Positions 9,790 to 20,091 of a DNA stretch of 64,000 nucleotides are shown here, piece after piece. The stretch is from Branchipolynoe longqiensis. Lineage: Eukaryota > Annelida > Polychaeta > Phyllodocida > Polynoidae. The stretch lies in assembly GCA_030323885.1 (NCBI GenBank), contig CM059200.1, positions 2,193,299 to 2,257,298 of the forward strand. Direction: 5' to 3'. The translations under genes and the position numbers were made by a program. The notes under the pieces were generated by a model. The model saw nothing but the letters and a program-made list of their open reading frames with translations, was not told the origin of the DNA and ran no database searches. Position 1 is the stretch's first letter, and each line of letters begins with the position of its first letter.

Positions 9790-10577
9790 TATCCATATAT
9801 ATAAGGATGAATGATATCCACGATTTCGTTAATCCACGATTTCTGTGGTTTCTAAAATAGATAAGCTGTAAAACCAAAACAAACAAATCATCTGGATTGT
9901 CTGTATTTTCTCTATCTACCTCTCCTCACAAAATTCCAGAAAGACTTGACGTATTTAACGCTGCCTCGGGCTCTCTAAGTGATGGTCGGTGTTGGGTCAG
10001 CAGCATCAGCGTTGGGACTGATGGCCCACGTAAGGCCAGTGGCCGACCGGTGTTCTGCTTCCACTGTACTGAATGAGGTTGGATTTCCACTAAAACACAG
10101 ACATTCTCTCAGAGTCCTAGCATCGTTAGAGAATCACGAAAACAGACCAGAGGTCAGGGTTTTTCATCTAGCACTCTCCAAGCACTATCCTAGCTCCATT
10201 CCTCTGATTAAACAGTACACACTATCCTTGGAGAACATTCTGCTCCTTATCTCTCACCGATGATTTTCACTTGCTTTTCTCCAACATCACATTTAACCCT
10301 AATATATATATGTGCTGTATAATTTATTATGTGAATATAAATAATGCATAGATCGCCACCATACATGTATGTCGATGTGTCGGTGTGCATACGTTATTCA
10401 CTTGATTATTCACTGCGGTCTAACCATGATCCCGCAGCAAACTGCGATGCTGGCGCCACCTACGGTGGCTTTTGACACTATGCAGTCCTCCATCATTCGC
10501 CACACACATTTTTGCAGCATGTTTCAATAGTACATATTTAGTACCTACTCACATCGTGTTGATTGTATTCATACAAG
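9790..10577. other. No gene recognised
   Basis: An open frame at 9979-10263 has no recognisable domain. Bases 10308-10345 repeat the AT-rich string also at 6313-6350. Rest is unremarkable. Confidence 0.4.
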
Positions 10578-10650
10578 GTGGCCGGATGAGTTGGTAGGTC
10601 ATGGGATTCGAACCTCCAGGTTCGAACCCTGGCCAACATCTAGTAAAGCA
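10578..10650 (+). mobile_element. tRNA-like SINE head fragment
   Basis: 'ggtggccggatgagttggtag' followed by 'ggttcgaaccctggcc', an A-box and B-box pair, without a SINE body. Confidence 0.55.
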
Positions 10651-12023
10651 ACGTAGATCAAAACGGTAAGCCAAATAAATTTATCTCAAATATATGTTAG
10701 AAACTCAAAACCACCGGATTTATAGACCTTTAAATTTAATTTTCTAGTGATCAAAACATGAACTAGCTTGAGGGATTTAATAAGTCTTTTATCATCTAAA
10801 TATAGGCTTTGAAGCCCTACGGTCCCTGTATAATATATTGGGCACTCGGTCGTCAGAGCTCCAAGATACCACTTACTCTTCTCCAGGTGTGTTCTGACTA
10901 CTGTCTGTCAGTTCCCACCTGATGCCCCTCTCAAACAAACTCATAAGGAAGAAAGGGAAGACAAGTCGCCCAAGATTGACAGTGAAGAAGTTGTGCTTTA
11001 TTGGCATCAACTCCTGTTGACCTACTAGCGACCTATCACCCTCACTCCTTACCTACTGTCCACACATATCCTCATTACTCTCGTTAATGTGTATAAGAAT
11101 AGGTGCCTACAGCCCATTGAACCGGAGTCCAATAGTTGTTGCACACAGCTCAGTGCCTTTTGAATAGCTGCTGCTAGTTTGTGTCTAGAAAGTGGAGCCT
11201 CAGACAGAGTGTCTGGGTTCCTGGACAAGAGAAGAGTGTCTCCTGCTAGAGTGCCTGGCTCAGAGTCTCTCTCAAGAGTGAATATCAAGAAGTGAATCAA
11301 GAATAATATATATCAGAGTGAGGTGTGTATGTCAGGTGCAAGGGGTGCAGGTGACTGGGCCTCCCACAGCCAGCCAATCAGACACCCTCTACAGCCTGGG
11401 TGGGGGGGGGGGGCAGCTGTCACTCAACCCCAGCTGCAGGTGGTGTCCATAATGTATGCAGGATGGCTGCGTGTGCATGCCCATCGGCCCTGTGGTAACA
11501 GGTAGTTGCAGATAGTTACAATAAACATATATTAAAAATGTCCTTCCCCTCCACTTGCACTCTTACTGGTGCATAGAGGGAACATTTCACTAAACATTAA
11601 CTGTCTCTTACATATGAACATCACGTCATAATCTCGGGCACTATGTGTTATCATATTTTCCACATAGTCTCTTATGTCACACAGCGAGTGGGGCACCCAT
11701 AGCTTTTTTGTTACATAACCTTGGTCCCCACTCCGTCATCCGAGAATAGTAATGCTCTCTGCCAATATATGAATCCGAACTGAAAATCCGTATATTTTTA
11801 CACCTGGATTGAATATCAACTTCAAATATAGCTCGGCACTGCAGAGATGTAAGGGCCTAAAACCCCAATTATTGCATACCCCTGATAGGTCATCCAAGGT
11901 CAGCGAAAGCGCATTATCTTCCCGACTCAAAACAGTACACATCAACATTTTATCGCGGAAAATGTTTTTGTGTCATATAAATATTGTATTCAACCATACA
12001 AGTCTTTCATTAATAACCCCCTA
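10651..12023. other. No gene recognised
   Basis: Bases 10670-10790 resemble part of MITE R1 ('aaatttatctcaaatat', 'agaaactcaaaaccaccgga'). A G-run lies at 11401-11413. Open frames of 60-83 codons here have no recognisable domains. Confidence 0.4.
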
Positions 12024-12281
12024 AGATCATATCAGGATGGGTACCGACTTGTGATTATGGTAATTTTCTAGTGCTGCCCCACTGGGAGACAAGCCCACTC
12101 AGTGACATTATCCTGACACTATGTTAACCAGTCCTTGCCCTATTCTATTAATGTCGAGTTCCAGGCTAGCTAGCGGCAAGTATCAACTCTATAAGTCATT
12201 GGTTTGACTCAGCTGAGAGTCAAACTCCTGATCTTCCACACAGGATGCCTGCCCTTTACTGATTCAACCAGCGCGTCCGGT
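12024..12281 (-). mobile_element. SINE-A, near full length
   Basis: Minus strand, type-1 head at 12281, body 'ctagtgctgccccactggg' at 12070. Tail missing. Confidence 0.85.
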
Positions 12282-12589
12282 CCTAGAATATATTGAAACC
12301 TTTGGATGACCCCCTTAGGCCAAGTGAAAATAACAAGTTGGTGAGCGTCCTTTTGAAATACAAATCTGGTCGGGCGGCTGGTTTTTATTTTCATTGTTAT
12401 TTTGCTCTCGATGCTGCTCCCTCCCCTTCCCAGTCCCCTCTCTATCACCCCTCAAATCCCTCTCCATTTCTCCCCCCCCCCTTCCCGGTCCATTCCCCAC
12501 TCTTCACTCCCCTTTCCATTTCTCACTCCACCCGCCCTCTCCATTTAACTTGACTTCGTTTTTTTTTTAAATCAGGAACGGGCGATTTT

Positions 12590-13031
12590 TCAGATTGTTG
12601 ATTTGGCCTTAGTCTGTACCAAAGTGGGTTGTGCTTCAGTCAGTGTGCCTCAGATCTCGGGCAACAACTGGTCAGTGCTAAATTCTGTTGATGACTACAG
12701 ACATAGGAGGTGTCAGACCTGTCATCGCTACAGGACACGCAATATTAAAATTGCATACCCGCCATGCACCATTTCGTAGAATCAATCTCGGGCATCACGT
12801 GACATGTTTTCAGATTGTTGATTTGGCCTTAGTCTGTACCAAAGCGGTTTGTGTCTCAGTCAGTGTGCCTCAGATCTCATATCGGGAAACAACTGGTCAG
12901 TGCTAAATTCCGTTGATGACTACAGACATAGGAGGGTGTCAGGCCTGTCATCGCTACAGGACACGCAATATTAAAATTGCATACCCGCCATTCACCATTT
13001 CGTAGAATCGATCTCGGGCATCACGTGACGG
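12590..13031. repeat. 220-bp tandem duplication
   Basis: 'cagattgttgatttggcctt' starts at 12591 and 12811. Both units end at 'gggcatcacgtgac'. Second unit has a few small indels. The sequence has no recognisable coding content. Confidence 0.92.
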
Positions 13032-13141
13032 GTTTGCAGGAGGCTAGTAAAGCCCAACGGACACCAAGCGACATCTGCGACTGGATCCCAGAATTCAGTG
13101 GAGCAAAGTCTAGAGCATTCCGGTAGTTCAGGGTAGTAGAC

Positions 13142-13312
13142 CAGACGCGGTGGCTCAGTGTCAGGATAATGTGACCGAGTGGGATATTGGGTCATGGTTC
13201 CAGTGGCCTAGTTTCCCAGTCGTGATGAGTGCGCACTGTCACAAGTCGGTACCCATCCTGACATGACTTTAGATGATGCCAGGACGTAAAACTCCAACAA
13301 CCAACCAATCAA
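13142..13312 (+). mobile_element. SINE-A with internal deletion
   Basis: The first bases of the head ('cagacgcggtggc') are joined straight to 'tcagtgtcaggataatgtg', removing most of the tRNA-like part and linker. The tail is intact. Confidence 0.8.
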
Positions 13313-13410
13313 CTCTTTGAGTATGTGAGTGCAGGATATTCAAAGAGAACGCAGGAAGCACACATCTGTCTGGGGACATCACTTCTCCGCCCACTCCCCC
13401 CCCCCCCCTC

Positions 13411-13590
13411 TCCCCGTGAACCAGTGCCGGCTTCCTGCGGGTGCCCGGCCTGCTGTCAGCTCCTGCAGTGTGCGGCGGTAGCGGCTTCCTCCCATGGCCA
13501 TCAGAAGGCACTGCGATGAAGCGGCCTGACCCTGAATGGTGACCCTGCATGAGGCGCGGGGCCGGGAGCCAGATTTAGGAGCCTCTGTCG
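13411..13590. repeat. Dispersed GC-rich repeat R5, copy 1
   Basis: Matches 27348-27530 with about nine of ten positions ('ctgcagtgtgcggcggtag', 'gcttcctcccatggcca', 'gaccctgaatgg'). Both copies follow a polypyrimidine run and adjoin large simple-sequence arrays. On the minus strand both can be read as similar 30-residue peptides, but the overall nucleotide identity is high enough that this is not evidence of coding. Confidence 0.8.
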
Positions 13591-13860
13591 GTCTATGTCG
13601 GTCTGTATCGGTCTGTGCAGCCGACGTCTGGAATGTCGCGGAGTGCGCGCCTGCCATCACGGTGCGATTAAGTGTGGAGTTGTGTGGAGGGTAATTAGAG
13701 AGGCGGGAGGTCTGTGCTTAATCAGGCACCGGGGCGGCTCAAAGAAGGACTTAGTGCCGCTGTGAAGCAGCATTGTCCGGCAAAATGTAAGTTTTAATTG
13801 TAATCAATGAAGACCAGTGTTGGCAATTGGATTAGACTCGCGCACAGAGGAACCAGCGGA
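13591..13860. other. Unique GC-rich segment before the satellite
   Basis: Contains three near-repeats of 'tcggtctgt' and otherwise nonrepeated DNA. No supported gene. Confidence 0.4.
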
Positions 13861-15435
13861 CCGTAGTGTGTGGTGTAGTGTGTGGTGTGTAGTGTGTAGT
13901 GTGTGGTGTAGTGTGTAGTGTGTGGTGTAGTGTATGGTGTGTTGTGTGTAGTGTGTGGTGTAGTGTGTGGTGTAGTGTGTGGTGTGTAGTATGTAGTATG
14001 TGGTGTAGTGTGTGGTGTAGTGTGTGGTGTAGTGTGTGGTGTGTAGTGTGTTGTTGTGTGGTGTAGTGGGTGGTGGGTGGTGTGTAGTGCGTGGTGTAGT
14101 GCGTGGTGTGTAGTGTGTGGTGTAGTGTGAGGTGTGTAGTGCGTGGTGTAGTGCGTGGTGTGTAGTGTGTGGTGTAGTGTGAGGTGTGTAGTGGGTGGTG
14201 TAGTGCGTGGTGTGTAGTGTGTAGTGTGTAGTGGGTGGTCTGGTGTGTGGTGTGTAGTGTGTAATGTGTGGTGTAGTGAGTGGTATATAGCGTGTAGTGG
14301 GTAGTCTAGTGTGTGGTGTATAGTGTGTAGGGTGTGGTGTGTAGGGTGTAGTGTGGGGTGTAGTGTGTGGTGTGTAGTGTGTAGTGTGTGGGGTAGTGTG
14401 TGGTGGGTGGTGTGTAGTGAGTGGTGGAGTATGTGGTGTGTAGTGGGTGGTGTAGTGTGAGGTGTGTAGTGTGTAGTGTGTGGTGTAGTGTGGGGTGTCT
14501 AGTGTGTAGTGGGTGGTCTAGTGTGTGGTGTGTAGTGTGTAGTGTGTGGTGTAGTGTGTGGTGTGTAGTGGGTAGTGGGTGGTCTAGTGTGTAGTGTGTA
14601 GTGGGTGGTGTAGTGTGTGGTGTAGTGTGTGGTGTGTATTGTGTGGTGTAGTGTGTGGTGTATAGTGTGTAGTATGTGGTGTGTGGTGTAGGGTGTGGTG
14701 TAGTGTGTGGTGTGTGGTGTAGTGTGGGTGTGTAGTGTGTAGTGTGTGGTGTAGTGTGTGGTGTAGTGTGTAGGGTGTAGTGTGTAGTGTGTGGTGTAGT
14801 GTGTGGTGTAGTGTGTAGGGTGTAGTGTGTAGTGTGTGGTGTAGTGTGTGGTGTCTAGTATGTAGTGTGTAGTGTGTATTGTGTAGTGTGTGGTGTAGTG
14901 TGTGGTGTGTAGTGTGTATTGTGTGGTGTGGTGTCTGGTGTGTAATGTGTAGTGTCTGGTGTAGTGTGTGGTGTGTAGTCTGTAGTGTGTGATGTAGTGT
15001 AGTGTAGTGTGTAGTGGGTGGTCTAGTGTGTGGTGTGTAGGGTGTAGTATGTAGTGTGTGGTGTAGTGGGTGGTGTAGTGTATGGTGTGTATGGTGTGGT
15101 GTAGTGTGTGGGGCATAGTGTGTAGTGTGTGGTGTAGTGTGTAATGTAGTGCGTGGTGAGTGGTGTAGTGTGTGGTGTGTAGTGTGTGCTGTAGTGTGTG
15201 GTGTGTAGTGTGTATTGTGTGGTGTAGTATGTGGTGTAGTGTGTGGTGTGTAGTGTTTAGTGTGTAGTGTAGTGTGTGGTGTGTAGTGTGTAGTGTGTGG
15301 TGTAGTGTGGGGTGTGTAGTGTGTAGTCTGTAGTGGGTGGTGTTGTGTAGTGTAGTGTGTAGGGTGTGGTGTAGTGTGTGGTGTGTAGTGTGTAGTATGT
15401 GGTGTAGTGTGTGGTGAGTGGTGTGTAGTGTGTGG
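13861..15435. repeat. TG-rich 7-/12-mer satellite
   Basis: Built from GTGTGTA and GTGTGTGGTGTA units with point changes. It passes without a break into the pentamer array at about 15436. Minus-strand open frames of over 300 codons (His, Thr, Leu, Tyr only) arise because the repeat has no stop codon on that strand. Confidence 0.95.
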
Positions 15436-18400
15436 TGTAGTGTAGTGCAGTGTAATACAGTGTAATGCAGTGTAGAGTAGTGCAGTGCAATATAGTGCAA
15501 TGTAGTTCAGTGAAGGGTAGTGCAGTGGAGAGTAGTGTAGTGTAGGCAGTTTAGCGCAGTGTAGTGTAGGGCAGTGCAGTGTAAAGTAGTGTAGTGCAGT
15601 GTAGAGGTGGAGGGTAGTGCAGTGAAGTTCAGTGAAGGGTACGGTAGTGTAGTACAGTGTAGGGTAGTGTAGTGCAGTGTAGGGTAGTGTAGTGCAGCGT
15701 AGTGTCGTGCACTGTAGTACAGTGTAGTGTAGGGTAGTGTAGTGTATTGTAATATAGTGTTGTGTAGGATAGTGCAATGCAGTGTAGTACAGGGTAGTGT
15801 AGGATAGTGTTGTTTTTGTAGTGTGATGTGGTGTAGTGCAGTACAGTGCAGTGCAGGGCAGTGTAGTGTGGTGTGGTGGGGTGTACTGTAGTGTAGTGCA
15901 GTGCAGGGTAGTGTAGGGTATTGTCATGTATTATAGTGTGATGTGGTGTAGTGTAGTGCAGTGCAGTGCAGTGTAGTGTGGGGTGGTGTGGTGTAGTGTA
16001 ATGCATGGCAGTACATCATAGTGTAGTGCATGGTGGTGTAGTGTAGTGTGTTGCAGTGCAATGCAGTGTAGTCTAGTGTAGAGCAGTGTATTGTAGTGTA
16101 GTGCAGTGTAGTGTAGTTCATTGCAATGTAGTACAGTGTAGTGTAGTGGATCATGTAGTGCAGCGTAGTGGATCATGTAGTGAGGAATACAATACGGCAT
16201 TGTAGTGTAGTGCAGTGTAGTGTAGTGTAGTGCAGTGGAATACAGTACATTGTAGTGTAGTGTAGGGGAGTGCAGGGTATGGTAGTGTAATCTAGGGTGG
16301 TATGGTGTGGTGTGGTGTAGGGTAGTGTAGTGTAGTGCAATGTAGCATAGTGTTCTACAATATAGTGCAGTGTAGTGCAGAATAGTGTAGAGAGGTGCAG
16401 TGTATGGTAGTGTAGTGCAGCATAGTGCAGTGTATGGTAGTGTAGTGCAGCATAGTGCTGTGTATGGTAGTGTAGTGTAGGGTAGTGTTGGGTAATGCAG
16501 TATAGTGCAGCGGAGTACAGCGTAGTGCAATGTAGGATATTGTAGTGCTGCAGTGTAGGGTAGTGTAGTGCAGTGGAGTGTAGTGTGGGTAGTGGTGCAG
16601 TGTAGTGCAGTGTATTGTAGTGTAGGGTAGTGCAGTGCATTGTAGGGTAGTGCAGTGCAGTGTAGGGTAGTGCAGTGTAGTGTGGTGTAGGGTATTGTAG
16701 TGCAGTGTAGTGCAGTGTAGTATAGGCTAGTGTAGTGCAGTGTAGTGTAAGGTAGGGTAGGGTAATGTGGTGTAGTGCAGTGTAGTGTAGGGTAGTTTAG
16801 TGTAGTGCAATGCAGTGTAGTGCAGTGTAGGGTAGTATATGGTAGTGTGGGCCAGTGTAGGATAGTGCAGCACAGTGTAGGTTCATGCAGGGTAGTGCAG
16901 GGTAGAGCAGTGTAGGGTACTGCAGTTCAGTGTATGGTAGTGTAGTGCAGTATAGGGTAGTGCAGGGTAGAACAGTGTAGGGTAGTGTAGTGCAGCGCAG
17001 GGTAGTGCAGTGTAGGGTAGTGCAGTGTAGGGTAGTGTAGTGCAGTGCAGTGTAGGGTAGTGTAGTGCAGTGCAGTGTAGGGTAGTGTAGTGCAGTGTAG
17101 TGCAGTGTAGTGTAGAGAGTGCAGTGTAGTGGAGTATAGTGCAGTGCAGTGTATGCAGTGGTGTGTAGTGGAGTGTAGTGCAGTGTAGTGCAGTGTAGTG
17201 TAGTGCAGTGGAGGGTACTACAGTGTAGGTAGTGTTGTGTAGTGCAGTGTAGTGCAGGTGTGGGGTAGTGTAGTGTAGGGTAGTGTAGGGTAGTGTAGTG
17301 TAGGTAGTTCAGTGTATTGCAGTGTAGGTAGTGCGGGGTAGTGGAGTGTAGTGCAGTGTAGGTAGTGGATAGTAGGTAGTGCAGTCTAGGGGAGTGTAGG
17401 TAGTGCAGTGTAGTGCAGTGCAGGGTAGTGTCGGGTAGTGCAGTGTAGGTAGTGTAGTGTAGTGTAGAATATGATAGTGCAGTGTAATGTAGGGTAGTGC
17501 AGTGTAGGTAGTGCAGTGTAGTGCAGTGCAGTGTATGTAGTGGTGTAGTGAGTGGAGGGTACTGCAGTGTAGGTAGTGTCGTGTAGTGCAGTGTAGTGCA
17601 GTGTAGTACAGTGTAGTGCAGTGTAGTGCAGTGTAGTGCAGTGTAGTACATGGTAGTGCAGTGTAGTGAAGGGTAGTGCAGGGTAGTGCAGGGTAGTGCA
17701 GTGTAGTGCAGGCAGGTGTGGGGTAGTGTAGTGCAGGGTAGTGTAGGTAGTGACGTGTAGTGGAGTGGAGTGGAGTGTAGGTAGTGGATTGCAGGGTAGG
17801 ACAGTGCAGTGTAGTGTAGGGGTGTGCAGTGTACTGTAGTGTAGTGTAGTGGAGTGGAGTGCAGCCAAGTTTAGTGCGTGTAGTGTAGGGTAGCAGACTG
17901 TAGTGCAGGGTGCAGTGCAGTATAGGGTAGTGCAGTGTAGTGTAGGGTAGTGCATAGTAGGTAGTGCAGGGTAGTGTATGGTAGTGCAGTGTAGAATAGG
18001 GCAGTGCAGTGTACTGTAAGGTAGTGCAGTGTATGTAATGCAGTGTAGTGTAGTGCAGTGTAGTACAGTGTAGGGTAGTGTATGGCAGTGTAGGGTAGTG
18101 TAGTGTACTGCAGTGTAGTGCAGTGCAGCCAAGTGTAGTGCAGTGTAGTGCAGGGTAGGGACGTGTAGTGCAGTGCAGTATAGTGTAGGGTAGTGCAGTG
18201 TAAGTAGTGCAGTGTAGTGGAGTGTAGTACAGTGTAGTGTAGGGTAGTGCAGTGCAGTGCAATGCAGTGTAGTGCAGTGCAGTGTAGTGCAGAGCAGGGT
18301 AGTGCAGTACAGTGTAGTGTAGTGCAGTGTAATGTAGAGCAGGGCAGTGCATGTTAGTGTAGTGTATGGTAGTACAGTGTAGTGTAGGGTGGTGCAGTGT

Positions 18401-19022
18401 AGGGTAGTGTAGGGTAGTGTAGTGCACTACACTACACTACCCTACCGTGCACTACACTGCACTACACTACCCTATACTGCACTGCACTAAGCTGCCCTAC
18501 ACTACACTGCACTACACTACCATGTACTACACTACATTGCCCTGTACTGTAGGGTAGTGTAGTGCAGTGTAGTGTACGGTAGTGCAGTGCAGTGTAGGCT
18601 AATGTAGTGTAGTGTACTGTAGTGCAGTGTAGGGTAATGCAGTGCAGTGTAGTGCAGTGTAGTGGATGGTAGTGCAGTATAGTCTAGGGCAGTATAGTGT
18701 GGTGCAGTGCACTGAAGTGTAGTGCAGTGTATTGTTGTGTAGTATAGGGTAGTGTACTGCAGGGCAATGTAGTGTAGTGTCGTGTAGGGTAGTGCAGTGT
18801 AGGGTAGTATAATGTAGTGCAGTGTAGTGTAGTGCAGTGCAGTGTAGAGCAGTGCATGGTAGTGTAGTGTAGTGTAGGGTAGTGTAGTGGAATGTAGTGC
18901 AGTGTAGTGTAGTGTAGGTTAGTATAGTGCAGTGGAGTACAGTGCAGTACAGTGTAGGGTAGTGTAGTGTAGTACATGGTAGTGTAGTGTAGTGTATGGT
19001 AGTGCAGTGTAGTGTAGGGTCG
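15436..19022. repeat. Pentamer satellite, left block
   Basis: Array of 5-bp words GTGTA, GTGCA, GGGTA and variants. From about 17,100 to 18,400, four-base GGTA words also shift the phase. An inverted stretch lies at 18424-18548. Long minus-strand frames are artefacts. Confidence 0.95.
18424..18548. repeat. Inverted segment within the pentamer satellite
   Basis: Here the array reads TACAC/TGCAC on the plus strand instead of GTGTA/GTGCA. The left junction is a perfect palindrome (TAGTGTAGTGCACTACACTA at 18414-18433); the array flips back near 18549. Confidence 0.95.
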
Positions 19023-19023
19023 T

Positions 19024-19405
19024 ACAGTGGAGGATCATCATCATCATGCTGTCGGTCGCGATGCGACAAAGACTGCTTTCATAAAAGCTGCCTGCAAAAC
19101 TGTTGAAGTGCTGCTGGCTTTTGCAAGTTACCAGCGGCACTCTCTCGGGGAGCAAATAGAGGTTTTGCATCGGCAAGAACATGTCAAGACAGGCGCAAAA
19201 CTATTTGTCCCTGCAGTGGCTGGTCGGGAGATGTTGGGAGTTCCATACATCAACTGCCCTTAATGCTGCCACATTGACATGGTTTTCTGTTTAGGGTTTG
19301 CTCCCTTAGCCTTCAGTTCTGTCAAGGACCTGTACCACAAGGCAGTGGTTTACAACTCTGCAGGCAGGGGCGTCAAACTCCCTGAGGTATTGCAATACCT
19401 GCATA
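19024..19405 (-). mobile_element. Repeat R3 copy 2 with LINE-type 3' tail
   Basis: On the minus strand R3 (19405 to 19077) is followed by about 47 bp ('gaaagcagtctttgtcgcat', 'cgcgaccgacagc') and an (ATG)n tail at 19024-19040. The same 47 bp and tail end the LINE at 56103-56158. This supports retrotransposition by target-primed reverse transcription, with a microsatellite tail. The insertion lies inside the satellite. Confidence 0.8.
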
Positions 19406-19406
19406 C

Positions 19407-19692
19407 CTTGGTTAAACAGGTGCTATATTATATGTATAAATGTATACATGAATGTGAAAGATGTGTGATGATGGCGATGCTGATGCTGCTGCTGCTGATG
19501 ATGTATATTTGTTCATAGCAATTTCATATTGATGTGTATTCATACTTACCTATCTCATGTATAATATAATTGTATGTGTTTACATGTGAAACACCAACCA
19601 GCAGCCGGGCTGATCAAACCCACCACAAGGTGGCACTGCGAAATTTACATTACCATGGGAGAGATAGGGAGTGAGCCGTCTTAGTATCATAT
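19407..19692. mobile_element. MITE D2, partial inverted copy
   Basis: Reverse complement of about 5873-6165, including 'ggagtgagccgtcttagta', the CATCAT/ATGATG interior and 'gcagccgggctgatcaaacc'. The outermost GGGTCTTTG terminus is replaced by unrelated sequence at the right end. Confidence 0.8.
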
Positions 19693-19715
19693 GGTGGCCC
19701 ATAAGTACAACATAT

Positions 19716-19880
19716 ATCATAACAGGACAGGCACTGACTTGTGACAGTACACTCATGAGGACTTTATAGTGTTGCCCCACAGGGAGGTCAGGCCGCAGCA
19801 TCATGACCCGATATCCCACTCGCAATATCCAGATATTGAGCTCACCAGTCCTTGTCCAATCCTAATAGGCTAATGCCCAA
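19716..19880 (-). mobile_element. SINE-A body fragment
   Basis: Minus strand: 'aacaggacaggcactgacttg' to 'ccagtccttgtccaatccta'; head and tail lost. 19881-20091 is unrecognised DNA before the satellite resumes. Confidence 0.75.
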
Positions 19881-20091
19881 GCCCATGCCCAATGTCATGG
19901 CATGTATACATATGTCCCACCCCACTAAAATTACTCAAGTGTGTCAATTTCATGGCCCTGCATCAACTGATCAATACTGTTTGAATGTAAATAACACACA
20001 AGACCTCTTTACCAATATAAAGGATGAACAAATCTTACAGTTGCTAAAAACAACTCGTCTATATAGTGTCCTGTAACTTTAGCTTTAGCAG

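Noticed and set aside
9979..10263. 94-codon frame with a donor-like GTAAGG after 17 codons
   Set aside because: No clear acceptor, leader or domain; the peptide is not convincingly hydrophobic.
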